Source: Micromonospora mirobrigensis
GTDB lineage: Bacteria > Actinomycetota > Actinomycetes > Mycobacteriales > Micromonosporaceae
DNA: 64,000 nt
Direction: 5' to 3'
Assembly (NCBI RefSeq): GCF_900091555.1
Contig: NZ_FMCX01000003.1
Coordinates: forward strand, 124,001 to 188,000
Below, piece after piece: positions 53,508 to 62,343 of the stretch (positions within the stretch are counted from its first letter, which is position 1; each line of letters opens with the position of its first letter). Below the pieces are notes generated by a model. The model saw only the letters and a list, made by a program, of their open reading frames with translations, made no database searches and was not told where the DNA came from. Both the position numbers and the translations under genes were made by a program.

Positions 53508-55475
53508 ATGCCCGCCTCGTACCCCGAACGCCGCCGTTCACCTGTCCGGGTGTTCCTGTCCGCGGTGACCGCCGCCGCACTGGGAGCGGCCACGCTGGTC
53601 GGCTGCTCCAGCCAGGAGGGCCCCGAGGGCAGCGTCGACGCGTTCCTGGCCGGCTGGCGCTCCGGCGACCTCCAGCCGGTCGGCTTCGTCGACCCGACCG
53701 GGGCGAAGGTGCCGGCCGCCGAGGTCACCAAGGAGATCAAGGAGCTCTCCGGCGAGCTGGCGGCCACCCCGCCGGCGCTGAACCGGGCCGGCGACGCGAA
53801 GATCACCAAGGACCTCGCCACCGCCGGCTACCGGGTGGAGTGGACGCTGCCCGGGGACGTGAAGTGGGCGTACGACCGGCAGCTGAAGCTGCGCCGGGGC
53901 GGCGACGACAAGTGGCAGGTGATCTGGGAGCCGGCGCTGGTGCACGAGCAGCTGGAGGCGGGTGAGCGGATGGCGCTGGTGCGCGACCGGGCCACCCGCG
54001 GCGGCGTCCTGGACGCGGCCGGCCAGCCGATCGTGGCCCCCCGGAAGGTGGTCGAGGTCGGCATCCAGCCCAACCAGGTGTCGGACGTGCCCGACCTGGT
54101 GGCGAAGCTCGACGCCGGCTTCAAGGCCATCCGGCCGACGCTGACGCCCCCGGTCGACCTCGCCGACCTGCCGAAGCGGATCGCCTCGGCGGATCCGGGC
54201 GCGTTCGTCAGCGTGGTCACCCTGCGGGACGACGCCTACCAGCAGATCCGCTCCCGGGTCCGGCCGCTGCCGGGCACCCAGTTCCGGACCTCGGAGCGCC
54301 AACTGGCGCCCACCCGGGAGTTCGCCCGGGCGCTGCTCGGCTCGGTCGACGAGGCCACCGCCGACGACCTGAAGGCCCACCCGGACCGCCTCCGGCAGGG
54401 TGACCCGGTCGGCCACGGCGGCCTCCAGGGCCGGTACGACGAGCGGCTGGGCGGCACGCCCGGGCTGACGGTGACCGTCAACCGGACCAACCCGGACGGC
54501 AGGTCGGAGCCGGCCGGGAAGGACCTGTTCGCGGTCGAGCCGAAGGCCGGCGAGCCGGTGAAGACCACCCTCGACGTGGCCGCCCAGAACGCCGCCGACA
54601 CGGCGCTGCGCGGCGAGCCGAAGCGCTCCGCCCTGGTCGCCGTACGCGTCAGCGACGGTGCGGTGCTCGCCGTCTCGAACGGCCCCGGGCCGGCCGGGCA
54701 GAACCTCGCCTTCGACGCCCAGGTGCCGCCGGGCTCCACCTTCAAGATGGTCAGCGCGCTCGGCCTGCTCGACCGGGGCGCGGTGACCCTCGACGGCAAG
54801 GTGAACTGCCCGAAGAACTTCGCGGTCGAGGGCCGGTCCTTCAAGAACTCGGAGAACTTCGAGCTGGGGTCGGTGCCCTTCCGGACCGACTTCGCCAAGT
54901 CGTGCAACACCGCCTTCGCCTTCCTCGCGCCGAAGCTCGGCCCGGACGGGCTGGCCGAGACCGGCCGGTCCCTCGGGCTGGAGGCGAAGTGGGACCTGGG
55001 CGTCGACGCGTTCACCGGCAAGGTCTCCACCGGCGGCTCCAAGGCCGAACGGGCGGCGGCCGCTTTCGGCCAGGGCACCACCGTGGTCAGCCCGCTGGCC
55101 ATGGCCGCCGCCACCGCCGGGGTGGCCCGGGGCCGCTGGGAGCAGCCGAAGCTGGTGCTGGACCCGGCACCGGCGAAGCCCGCCGCGCCCGGCCCCGAGC
55201 TCAGGCCCGAGTCGCTGACCGCGCTGCGCACGATGATGCGCGAGGTGGTCACCGCCGGCACCGCCAAGGCCCTCGCCGACGTCCCCGGCGGCCCGGTGTC
55301 CGGCAAGACCGGCACCGCCGAGTACGACAACGACCCGAAGCACCTGCACTCGTGGTTCGTCGGCTGGCAGGGCGATGTCGCCTTCGCCGTCTTCGTCGAG
55401 CAGGGCGGGTCGAGCGCGGTGAGCGCGGTGCCGATCAGCGAGCGCTTCCTGCGCGCGCTGTCCGCCGCCCGCTGA
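53508..55475 (+). CDS. Penicillin-binding transpeptidase with MecA-type N-terminal domain
   Basis: ATG 53508 with GGAGGGAAG upstream; 655 residues. Signal/lipobox ALGAATLVGCSS indicates a lipoprotein anchor. An NTF2-like MecA N-terminal domain (about 40-150) is followed by a dimerisation region and a transpeptidase domain. The three catalytic motifs are present: S410-T-F-K413, S465-C-N467 and K600-T-G. This class B PBP cross-links peptidoglycan outside the membrane; MecA_N forms are often less sensitive to beta-lactams, though this is not shown here. Divergent from the glutamate dehydrogenase gene. Confidence 0.93.
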   Translation: MPASYPERRRSPVRVFLSAVTAAALGAATLVGCSSQEGPEGSVDAFLAGWRSGDLQPVGFVDPTGAKVPAAEVTKEIKELSGELAATPPALNRAGDAKITKDLATAGYRVEWTLPGDVKWAYDRQLKLRRGGDDKWQVIWEPALVHEQLEAGERMALVRDRATRGGVLDAAGQPIVAPRKVVEVGIQPNQVSDVPDLVAKLDAGFKAIRPTLTPPVDLADLPKRIASADPGAFVSVVTLRDDAYQQIRSRVRPLPGTQFRTSERQLAPTREFARALLGSVDEATADDLKAHPDRLRQGDPVGHGGLQGRYDERLGGTPGLTVTVNRTNPDGRSEPAGKDLFAVEPKAGEPVKTTLDVAAQNAADTALRGEPKRSALVAVRVSDGAVLAVSNGPGPAGQNLAFDAQVPPGSTFKMVSALGLLDRGAVTLDGKVNCPKNFAVEGRSFKNSENFELGSVPFRTDFAKSCNTAFAFLAPKLGPDGLAETGRSLGLEAKWDLGVDAFTGKVSTGGSKAERAAAAFGQGTTVVSPLAMAAATAGVARGRWEQPKLVLDPAPAKPAAPGPELRPESLTALRTMMREVVTAGTAKALADVPGGPVSGKTGTAEYDNDPKHLHSWFVGWQGDVAFAVFVEQGGSSAVSAVPISERFLRALSAAR

Positions 55476-55508
55476 CCCGTCGGTGTGCCGCCGGATCCGC
55501 GGTCCGGT

Positions 55509-56912
55509 TCAGGCGATCCCGGCGGAGGACGGCGAGGCGCCGTCCGACGGGCGCGGGACGTCGTCAGGGGCGTCGTCGTCCAGCGGGGACACCCGGCGCA
55601 GGAAGCCGGGCCCGACTCCCGCCGGCGGCCCGACCGGCTCGACAGCCGGCATGTCCGCCCGTCCGGACGCCGCCGCCGGCTCGCCCGGCACATCCGCGCC
55701 GGAACCATCGACAGCCGGGCCGGCTGTCGGCGCCGCCACACCGCCGACAGCCGGACCGCGGCCCGGCGGATCGTCGTCGGACGAGCGGCCGCCGTTCGAG
55801 GGCGGCACACCGGTCGACGCGGGACCGCCTCCGGAGGCGGTCCGGCGCGGCCCGAGGCCACCGCTCGGCGCGGCCGTACCGCCCGGGACGGAGTCGAGCA
55901 GCGACAGGGCGCCCGCCACCCGCGCCGGCCGGGTCCGCTGCGGCGGTGGGGACTGCGCCGGCGGGGACTGCGGGAGCAGCCGCGGCGGCGCGGCCTCCGG
56001 TGTGGAGACCGGCGCGAGCCCGGCCACCACCGTGTTGACGATCTCGGCCGCGTACGAGCCGTCCTGGTCGTAGTCGGGGTCGAAGACGGTCAGCTCGACG
56101 CCGAGGCAGTGTGGGGTGTCGACCAGGCCGGCGAGCAGGATCTCCAGCTCGGCGAAGGCGATCCCGCCGGGGTCGGGGGCGTCGACGGCCGGCATCACCG
56201 CCGGGTCGAGCACGTCCACGTCGATGTGCACCCAGTAGCCGGCGCAGTCGGCCAGCTGCTCGTGTGCCCACTGGGCGGTCCGGGCGGCCCCTTCGGCGCG
56301 CAGCGCCGGCACCGGCCGGGTGGTGATCCCGGCGGCCTGGAGGTCGAGGCGGTACTCGTCCTGGGCCCGGATGCCGAGCACCACCACGTCGATGTCGCGG
56401 AAGTAGGGTCGGCGCCCCTCGATGGCGGCCAGGTCGGCCTGACCACGGCCGGTCACCAGGGCGAGGTCCTCCCCCGCCGCCGCGCCCACGTACGAGGCGT
56501 TGCCGGGGTGCCGGAAGTCGGAGTGGCCGTCGACGAAGACCAGCCCGATCCGGCCGCCGACCGCCTCGCCGAGCCGGTGCATGGCCAGCGCCGAGCCGAG
56601 CAGCACGGAGCAGTCCCCGCCGAGCACCAACGGGAACTCACCCCGGTCGATGATCGCCCCGATCCGGTCGGCGAGCAGGGCGGAGTAGCCGGAGATCTCC
56701 CGCGCGTGGCAGACCCCGTCGCCGGGGCGCCAGTCACCGGGGTCGTACCGGGGTGGGGTGAGGCAGCCGGCGTCGCGGGCGCGCAGCCGGGCCAGCAGGT
56801 CGTGGTCGCGCAGCGCACCCGGGGCCTTGGCGCAGCCGGGGACCGAGGTGGCGGTGGGTGGGCGCAGGCCGAGGTTCGTCGGCGCGTCGAGGACGGCGAT
56901 CCGGCGCGTCAT
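55509..56912 (-). CDS. Arginase/agmatinase family protein with long disordered tail
   Basis: 467 residues. The first 300 form a ureohydrolase fold with metal motifs LGGD100-C101-S, D128-G-H130-S-D132 and D231-V-D233 (HIDVDVLDP) and GVELTVFDPDYD. The first histidine ligand of the usual GGDHS is Cys101 here. The last 165 residues are Pro/Gly/Ala/Ser-rich and disordered, unlike normal family members of about 300 residues. It might hydrolyse arginine, agmatine or another guanidino or amide compound. It follows the thioredoxin-like gene but with a hairpin in between. Confidence 0.85.
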   Translation of the reverse strand: MTRRIAVLDAPTNLGLRPPTATSVPGCAKAPGALRDHDLLARLRARDAGCLTPPRYDPGDWRPGDGVCHAREISGYSALLADRIGAIIDRGEFPLVLGGDCSVLLGSALAMHRLGEAVGGRIGLVFVDGHSDFRHPGNASYVGAAAGEDLALVTGRGQADLAAIEGRRPYFRDIDVVVLGIRAQDEYRLDLQAAGITTRPVPALRAEGAARTAQWAHEQLADCAGYWVHIDVDVLDPAVMPAVDAPDPGGIAFAELEILLAGLVDTPHCLGVELTVFDPDYDQDGSYAAEIVNTVVAGLAPVSTPEAAPPRLLPQSPPAQSPPPQRTRPARVAGALSLLDSVPGGTAAPSGGLGPRRTASGGGPASTGVPPSNGGRSSDDDPPGRGPAVGGVAAPTAGPAVDGSGADVPGEPAAASGRADMPAVEPVGPPAGVGPGFLRRVSPLDDDAPDDVPRPSDGASPSSAGIA

Positions 56913-56935
56913 GGGCTCCCGTCCTCAGGTGTTGG

Positions 56936-56960
56936 GCGGGCCGGCCGAACGCCGGCCCGC
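56936..56960 (-). terminator. GC hairpin between thioredoxin-like and arginase genes
   Basis: Perfect 10-base arms (56936-56945 and 56951-56960) with a 5-base loop, directly after the stop of the thioredoxin-like gene on the minus strand. Confidence 0.7.
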
Positions 56961-56979
56961 GCTGGCGTGCTACACGAAA

Positions 56980-57900
56980 TCAGAACAGGGCGCTGGCCAG
57001 GGCCCGACGCGCGGAGGCCACCGCCGGATCGTCCGGGCCGGCCACCTTGAACAGGGAGACCAGGTGCTGGCGTACCCGCTCCCGGTCGTCGCCGGCGCTG
57101 CGGCGGACCACGCCGACCAGCCGGGTGTACGCCTGCTCGGCCAGGCCGCTGAGCACCTCGATGTCGGCGGCGAGCAGCTGGGCGTCGACGTCGTCCGGGG
57201 CTCCGTCGGCCGCGGCCAGCGCGGTCCGCGGGTCGGCGACGGGGGCGACCCGGCGGGCGAGCTCGACCTGGGCCAGGCCGGCCTCGGCCGCGGCGTCCGC
57301 CGGCGACTCGGCGAGGATCTTCTTGTACGCGGCCTCGGCGGCCTCCAGGTCACCGGTCATCAGCGCGTCGTCGGCCTCGTCCAGCCGGGGGTCCTCCGGC
57401 TCGGCGACGGCGACGCCACCGGCCTTGAGCACGGCGCCGATCCACTGCCGCAGCTGGGCCTCCGGCACCACCCCGGAGAAGGCGTCGATCGGCTGGCCGC
57501 CGACCACGGCGTACACCATGGGGATGCCCTGGACCCGGAACATCTGCGCGATCCGCGGGTTGGCGTCCACGTCGACCCTGGCGAGCACCCAGGCCCCGCC
57601 GCCCTCGGCGGCCAGCCGCTCCAGCACCGGCGAGAGCTGCTTGCACGGCTCGCACCACTCGGCCCAGAAGTCGACGACCACCGGCGTGCTGAGCGACCGT
57701 TCGAGGACCTCGGACTGGAAGGTCGCCTCGGTCACGTCGATGACGGTCACGGCGCCGGTGGCGGCGCCCGGCAGGCCGGTGGGCGGGCCGGACTGGGCGG
57801 GTGTGGCGGGACGGGCAGGGGCCGGTGCGGGGGTGCGCAGCGCGCTGAGGTCGACCGCGCCGCGGGTGAAGATCGACGAGGTGATCCGTGGGTCGCTCAT
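56980..57900 (-). CDS. Thioredoxin-TPR co-chaperone (CnoX/YbbN-like)
   Basis: 306 residues. A Pro/Ala-rich N-terminus (about 20-48), a thioredoxin domain (about 50-160) with active site W82-C-E-P-C86-K and [19 protein letters not shown], then a TPR-like helical region (about 170-306) with [24 protein letters not shown] and a C-terminal [10 protein letters not shown] typical of the family. E. coli CnoX protects proteins from over-oxidation and hands them to chaperones. Cytoplasmic (no signal peptide). ATG 57900. Confidence 0.9.
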   Translation of the reverse strand: MSDPRITSSIFTRGAVDLSALRTPAPAPARPATPAQSGPPTGLPGAATGAVTVIDVTEATFQSEVLERSLSTPVVVDFWAEWCEPCKQLSPVLERLAAEGGGAWVLARVDVDANPRIAQMFRVQGIPMVYAVVGGQPIDAFSGVVPEAQLRQWIGAVLKAGGVAVAEPEDPRLDEADDALMTGDLEAAEAAYKKILAESPADAAAEAGLAQVELARRVAPVADPRTALAAADGAPDDVDAQLLAADIEVLSGLAEQAYTRLVGVVRRSAGDDRERVRQHLVSLFKVAGPDDPAVASARRALASALF

Positions 57901-58052
57901 GGTTATCTAGTCTCGCACGCGCGACGCGTAACTCAGATCAACCACGACACCCCCAGTTGCCACTCTCACCCCAGCTCACCACCCCGCCACCCGCCCGCCC
58001 GCACGCCGGGGGCGCCCCGGCGTCGCAGTCTCTTGCGGTGACCAGGGAACTG

Positions 58053-58454
58053 ATGGAGAGTGACGGGGTGGGAACCAGGAACGAGCTCCGTGACCTGCCC
58101 CCGGAGGCCGACCTGGCCCGGGCCGACTCGCTGGCCCGGGAGATCTTCTCGGACGTGGCGAACAAGTGGGCGTTCCTGATCATCGAGTTCCTCGGGCAGC
58201 GCACCATGCGGTTCAGCGAGCTGCGGGACTCCGTCGGCGGGATCAGCCACAAGATGCTCACCCAGAACCTGCGGATGCTCGAACGCAACGGCCTGGTCGA
58301 GCGCACGGTCCACCCGACCGTCCCGCCGCGCGTCGAGTACAACCTCACCGAGGCGGGCGAGGCCCTGCGCGGGGTCGTCGACGGGATGTGCGGGTGGACG
58401 CAGCGCTACCTGGGCCTCATCGAGGCGTCCCGCAGGCGCTTCGGGCCCGGCTAG
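58053..58454 (+). CDS. HxlR family transcriptional regulator
   Basis: ATG 58053 with AGGGAAC upstream; about 133 residues (GTG 58038 or 58068 possible). The winged helix matches HxlR: VANKWAFLIIEFLGQRTMRFSELRDSVGGISHKMLTQNLRMLERNGLVERTVHPTVPPRVEYNLTEAGE in separate helices and wing. HxlR regulators often sense electrophiles or small metabolites. It converges with a RidA gene so tightly that both stop codons share the CTAG at 58451-58454. Confidence 0.9.
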   Translation: MESDGVGTRNELRDLPPEADLARADSLAREIFSDVANKWAFLIIEFLGQRTMRFSELRDSVGGISHKMLTQNLRMLERNGLVERTVHPTVPPRVEYNLTEAGEALRGVVDGMCGWTQRYLGLIEASRRRFGPG

Positions 58455-58858
58455 TCGAGGACCGCGGTCGCCTCGACCTCGACCAGGTGCTCGGGAACGT
58501 CCAGTGCCGCGATGCCGAACAGCGACGCCGGCGCGGCCGGCGTGACGCCGAGCTTCGCCCCCGCCCGCGCGATCCCGTCCAGCAGCGCGGGCATCTGCTC
58601 CGGCTTCCAGTCGACGACGTGAACGGTCAGCTTCACCACGTCGGCGAAGGTCGCCCCGACCCCGGCGAGCGCGGTGGCCACGTTGAGATAGCAGCGCTCG
58701 ACCTGCGCGGCGAGGTCCCCCTCGCCGACCGTCCTGCCCTCGGCATCCCCGGCGACCTGCCCGGCGACGTGCACGATCTTCGAGCCGGTCGCCACCGACA
58801 CCTGCCGGTAGACGTCGATCTCCGGCAGCCCGCTCGGGTTCACCAGTGTGACGGCCAC
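58451..58858 (-). CDS. RidA/YjgF family protein
   Basis: GTG 58858 preceded by GAGGAGGCC; 135 residues. RidA pattern: VNPSGLPEIDVYRQVSVATGSKIVHVAGQVAGD, QVERCYLNVATALAGVGATFADVVKLTVHVVD and LFGIAALDVPEHLVEVEATAVLD. RidA proteins deaminate reactive enamine/imine intermediates; this one lacks the conserved Arg-rich end of strict RidA forms, so another member of the superfamily is possible. Convergent and overlapping by four bases with the HxlR gene. Confidence 0.88.
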   Translation of the reverse strand: MAVTLVNPSGLPEIDVYRQVSVATGSKIVHVAGQVAGDAEGRTVGEGDLAAQVERCYLNVATALAGVGATFADVVKLTVHVVDWKPEQMPALLDGIARAGAKLGVTPAAPASLFGIAALDVPEHLVEVEATAVLD

Positions 58859-58980
58859 GATGGCCTCCTCTGCTCTCCTTGGGTTACTCAGTAACCGTAA
58901 GAGACCGGCGACGAGCTGGGAAGAAGGCACTTTTTCGAAACCGGGTCACCTCCGGGTGACCACTGCGGGCGGGTACGGAA

Positions 58981-59013
58981 AGGGGCCCCTCCGCCCGTGG
59001 CGGAGGGGCCCCT
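58981..59013 (-). terminator. GC-rich hairpin terminator after the mutase gene
   Basis: Perfect 15-base arms (58981-58995 and 58999-59013, AGGGGCCCCTCCGCC) with a CGT loop, 10 bases after the mutase stop. A smaller inverted repeat GGTCACC/GGTGACC lies at 58944-58961. The arms resemble the dispersed palindromic family but the loop differs. Confidence 0.8.
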
Positions 59014-59022
59014 GGACAACCG

Positions 59023-60711
59023 TCAGAAGCGGGCCGGCTCCCGGTAGACGCCCCACTCGGCGCGCAGCGCGTCGCAGATCTCGCCGAGGGTGGCCTCGGC
59101 GCGGACCGCGTCGAGCATGGCCGGGATCATGTTGCCGTCGGTCCGGCTGACCTCGACCAGCCGGGCCACGGCGGCCTTGACGACCGCGTTGTCCCGGCCG
59201 GCCTTGCGCTCGGCGAGCACCCGGCGCTGCTCCAGCTCCACCTCGTGCGAGATGCGCAGGATCTCCAGCTCCTTGGCGACAGTGCCGGTGTGGCAGTTGA
59301 CCCCGACGATCCGCTTGTCGCCCTTCTCCAGGGCCTGCTGGTAGACGAAGGCCGACTCGGCGATGTGGCCGGTGAACCAGCCGTCCTCGATGCCGCGCAG
59401 GATGCCGGAGGTCATCGGGCCGATCTGGTGCGGGCCCTCGCCGCCGAGCTGACGGATCCGGGCGAAGATCTCCTCCGCCTCGGCCTCGATCTTGTCGGTG
59501 AGCGCCTCGACGTACCAGGAGCCGCCGAGCGGGTCGGCCACGTTGACCACGCCGGTCTCCTCCATCAGCACCTGCTGGGTACGCAGGGCGATCTCGGCGG
59601 ACTCGTCGGTGGGCAGCGCCAGGGTCTCGTCCAGCGCGTTGGTGTGCAGCGAGTTGGTGCCGCCGAGCACCGCCGCGAGGGCCTCGACGGCGGTACGCAC
59701 CACGTTGTTCACCGGCTGCTGGGCGGTCAGCGACACCCCGGCGGTCTGGGTGTGGAACTTCAGCCAGAGCGCCTTCTCGCTGGTGGCGCCGTAAACGTCG
59801 CGCAGCCAGCGGGCCCAGATCCGGCGGGCGGCGCGGAACTTGGCGATCTCCTCGAAGAAGTCGAGGTGCGAGTCGAAGAAGAAGCTCAGCCCGGGGGCGA
59901 AGACGTTCACGTCGAGCCCGCGCGACAGCCCCAGCTCGACGTAGCCGAACCCGTCGGCAAGGGTGTACGCCAGCTCCTGCGCGGCCGTGGAGCCGGCCTC
60001 GCGGATGTGGTAGCCGGAGACCGACAGCGGCTTGTAGCGCGGGATCTCGGCGGCACAATATTCCATCAGGTCGCCGATCAGGCGCAGGTGCGGCTCCGGG
60101 TCGAAGAGCCACTCCTTCTGCGCGATGTACTCCTTGAAGATGTCCGTCTGGAGCGTCCCGTCCAGCTTGGACAGGTCGGCGCCCTGGCGCTCGGCGGCGA
60201 CCAGGTACATGCAGAAGACCGGCACGGCCGGCCCGGAGATGGTCATCGAGGTGGTGACGCCGGCCAGGTCGATGCCGTCGAAGAGCGCCTGCATGTCGGT
60301 GGCGGTGTCGATGGCGACGCCGCAGTGGCCGACCTCGCCGAGCGCCTGCGGGTCGTCGGAGTCGCGGCCCATCAGCGTCGGCATGTCGAAGGCGACCGAG
60401 AGGCCACCGCCGCCGGCGCCGAGGATCATCTTGTAGCGCTCGTTGGTCTGCTGGGCGTTGCCGAACCCGGCGAACTGCCGGATGGTCCAGGTCCGCCCGC
60501 GGTAGCCGGTCGGGTGCAGACCCCGGGTGTACGGGTACTCGCCCGGCCAGCCGATCCGCTCGAAACCGGGATACCCGGTGCCCTCCGGCGGGCCGTAGAC
60601 CGGGTCCACGGTCATCCCGCTCAGCGTGGTGAAGTCCGCGTCCCGCTTGCGCGCGGCGTCGTAGCGGGCCTGCCAGCGTGCCCGTCCGGCGGCGATCTCG
60701 TCGGCGTCCAT
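59023..60711 (-). CDS. icmA: Isobutyryl-CoA mutase large subunit (IcmA-like)
   Basis: ATG 60711 with GAGGAGGAG upstream; 562 residues and no C-terminal B12 domain, so it needs a separate small B12 subunit, which is not in the window. The TIM-barrel CoA region has RTWTIRQFAGFGNAQQTN and LQTDIFKEYIAQKEWLF. Phe80 and Gln198 are the residues described for isobutyryl-CoA mutase where methylmalonyl-CoA mutase has Tyr and Arg. It would interconvert isobutyryl-CoA and butyryl-CoA. Annotation pipelines would call it methylmalonyl-CoA mutase. Nearby meaB supplies the G-protein chaperone. Confidence 0.88.
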   Translation of the reverse strand: MDADEIAAGRARWQARYDAARKRDADFTTLSGMTVDPVYGPPEGTGYPGFERIGWPGEYPYTRGLHPTGYRGRTWTIRQFAGFGNAQQTNERYKMILGAGGGGLSVAFDMPTLMGRDSDDPQALGEVGHCGVAIDTATDMQALFDGIDLAGVTTSMTISGPAVPVFCMYLVAAERQGADLSKLDGTLQTDIFKEYIAQKEWLFDPEPHLRLIGDLMEYCAAEIPRYKPLSVSGYHIREAGSTAAQELAYTLADGFGYVELGLSRGLDVNVFAPGLSFFFDSHLDFFEEIAKFRAARRIWARWLRDVYGATSEKALWLKFHTQTAGVSLTAQQPVNNVVRTAVEALAAVLGGTNSLHTNALDETLALPTDESAEIALRTQQVLMEETGVVNVADPLGGSWYVEALTDKIEAEAEEIFARIRQLGGEGPHQIGPMTSGILRGIEDGWFTGHIAESAFVYQQALEKGDKRIVGVNCHTGTVAKELEILRISHEVELEQRRVLAERKAGRDNAVVKAAVARLVEVSRTDGNMIPAMLDAVRAEATLGEICDALRAEWGVYREPARF

Positions 60712-60808
60712 CCGCGGAGCTCCTCCTCGAGTCCTCGACTGAGAACCGAGTGTAGAACGGATGCCTGAACGATCGCTAAGTCGTCTCGTACCGACCGGTA
60801 ACCGCCGG

Positions 60809-61219
60809 TCAGGCCGACGGCACCGCCGGACCACCCAAAGCGACGTCGTCCACCTTGATGTTGATCTCGTCGACCCGCAGCCCGTACGCCTCGACGGCCG
60901 CCGTCACCGCCGAGCGGACCCCGTCGGTCACCTCGGGCACCGGCCGACCGCCGGAGATCACGATGGTCAGGTTCACCACCGCGGCGCCGTCCTGCACGTG
61001 CGCCGAGCAGCCCCGTCGGGCGTCACCGACCTGGTCCAGCCCGACCCTGTCGAGCACCGCGTTGAAGAACCGGGCCACGTCCCCGCCCAGCTCGGCCACC
61101 CCGGGCACCGACTTCGCGGCGGCCACCGCGATCTTCTCGACCACCTCGTCGGAGACCTGCGTCGTACCGCCCGCCACCGCGTTCGGCAGCACCGACAGCT
61201 CCTGCGTCTCGTCAGCCAT
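60809..61219 (-). CDS. Asp23/Gls24 family envelope stress protein
   Basis: ATG 61219 with GGGGAG upstream; 136 residues. TTQVSDEVVEKIAVAAAKSVPGVAELGG starts the Asp23 domain, followed by VNLTIVISGGRPVPEVTDGVRSAVTAAVEAYGLRVDEINIKVDDVAL. Asp23 proteins associate with the cell envelope and respond to alkaline or wall stress. The gene lies between icmA and meaB on the same strand, set apart by a hairpin from meaB, so it may have its own promoter. Confidence 0.88.
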   Translation of the reverse strand: MADETQELSVLPNAVAGGTTQVSDEVVEKIAVAAAKSVPGVAELGGDVARFFNAVLDRVGLDQVGDARRGCSAHVQDGAAVVNLTIVISGGRPVPEVTDGVRSAVTAAVEAYGLRVDEINIKVDDVALGGPAVPSA

Positions 61220-61234
61220 CCGCTCCCCACAACG

Positions 61235-61270
61235 TCGCACCGCCCCACGGACACCCGTGAGGCGGTGCGA
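61235..61270 (-). terminator. Two-part hairpin after meaB
   Basis: Outer 10-base arms TCGCACCGCC / GGCGGTGCGA (61235-61244, 61261-61270) and an inner CACGG/CCGTG stem with an ACAC loop. It sits between the meaB stop and the Asp23 start on the minus strand. Confidence 0.75.
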
Positions 61271-61292
61271 GCGTACTAGGTGGACGGCGGGT

Positions 61293-62297
61293 TCAGGAGC
61301 CCAGCTGGGCCAGCAGCTCGTCCGCGGCGGCGTACGGGTCGATGGCGCCCTCGGCCACCTTCGCCGCGAGCGTCGCGAGCTCCGTACCGTCGCGCAGGGA
61401 ACCGATCCGGGCACGCAGCGCGCCCAGCGCGATCGCCTCGACCTCGGCGGCGGCCCGCGCCTCTCGGCGGCGGCGCAGCTCGCCGTGCTTCTCCAGCCAG
61501 TCGCGGTGCTTGTCGATCGCGGCGGCGATGTCGTCGATGCCCTCGCCGCGGGCGGCGATCGAGCGGACCACCTGCGGCCGCCACTCCCCGGGGCCGCGCT
61601 CGCCGAGCGCGATCATGCCCTGGATGTCGCGGACGGTGGCGTCGGCGCCGTCCCGGTCGGCCTTGTTGACCACGAAGACGTCGGCGATCTCCAGGATGCC
61701 GGCCTTCACCGCCTGGATGGCGTCGCCCATGCCGGGAGCGAGCAGCACCAGCGTGGTGTCGGCCAGGGAGGCGACCTCCACCTCGGCCTGCCCGACGCCG
61801 ACAGTCTCCACCAGCACCACGTCGCAGCCGGCGCCCTCCAGCACCCGGACCGCCTGCGGCGTCGCGGCGGAGAGCCCGCCGAGGTGGCCCCGGCTGGACA
61901 TCGAGCGGATGTAGACGCCCGGGTCGGTGGCGTGGTCCTGCATCCGGACCCGGTCACCGAGGATGGCCCCGCCGGTGAACGGGCTGGACGGGTCGATGGC
62001 GAGCACCCCGACCCGGTGGCCGCGCGCCCGCAGCGCCCGGACCAGCTCGTTGGTGGTGGTCGACTTGCCCACCCCGGGCGAGCCGGTCAGGCCGACGACC
62101 TGGGCCTGCCCGGCATAGGGCGCGAGGGCCGCCGCGACCTGCGGCAGCACCTCGTCACCGGACTCGACCAGGGTGATCAGCCGGGCCACCGCGCGGGGGT
62201 CACCCGCGCGGGCCCGCTCCACCAGCATCGGTACGTCCCGACTGCGGCGCACCGGTCCGGTGGCCGCGGCCGGGGCGTTCTCGACGGTCTCGCTCAC
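61293..62297 (-). CDS. meaB: Methylmalonyl-CoA mutase-associated GTPase MeaB
   Basis: GTG 62297, 334 residues. G3E-type GTPase: Walker A GLTGSPGVGKSTTTNELV, switch region IDPSSPFTGGAILGDRVRM, G3 VLVETVGVGQAEVEVASLAD, base-specificity VVNKADRDGA and a C-terminal dimerisation helix. MeaB protects and reloads adenosylcobalamin in acyl-CoA mutases. With icmA downstream and an epimerase nearby, its partner may be the isobutyryl-CoA mutase here, the methylmalonyl-CoA mutase elsewhere, or both. Confidence 0.95.
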   Translation of the reverse strand: MSETVENAPAAATGPVRRSRDVPMLVERARAGDPRAVARLITLVESGDEVLPQVAAALAPYAGQAQVVGLTGSPGVGKSTTTNELVRALRARGHRVGVLAIDPSSPFTGGAILGDRVRMQDHATDPGVYIRSMSSRGHLGGLSAATPQAVRVLEGAGCDVVLVETVGVGQAEVEVASLADTTLVLLAPGMGDAIQAVKAGILEIADVFVVNKADRDGADATVRDIQGMIALGERGPGEWRPQVVRSIAARGEGIDDIAAAIDKHRDWLEKHGELRRRREARAAAEVEAIALGALRARIGSLRDGTELATLAAKVAEGAIDPYAAADELLAQLGS

Positions 62298-62343
62298 TGG
62301 TCATGTCCCCTGTTCCGCTCGCGGGTCACGCCGGACCACGCGC

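Noticed and set aside
48288..55475. A 2395-codon open frame on the plus strand covering the glutamate dehydrogenase region
   Set aside because: It is the antisense shadow of the minus-strand dehydrogenase, kept open by high GC; only its last part (53508-55475) is a real gene with a ribosome site and transpeptidase motifs.
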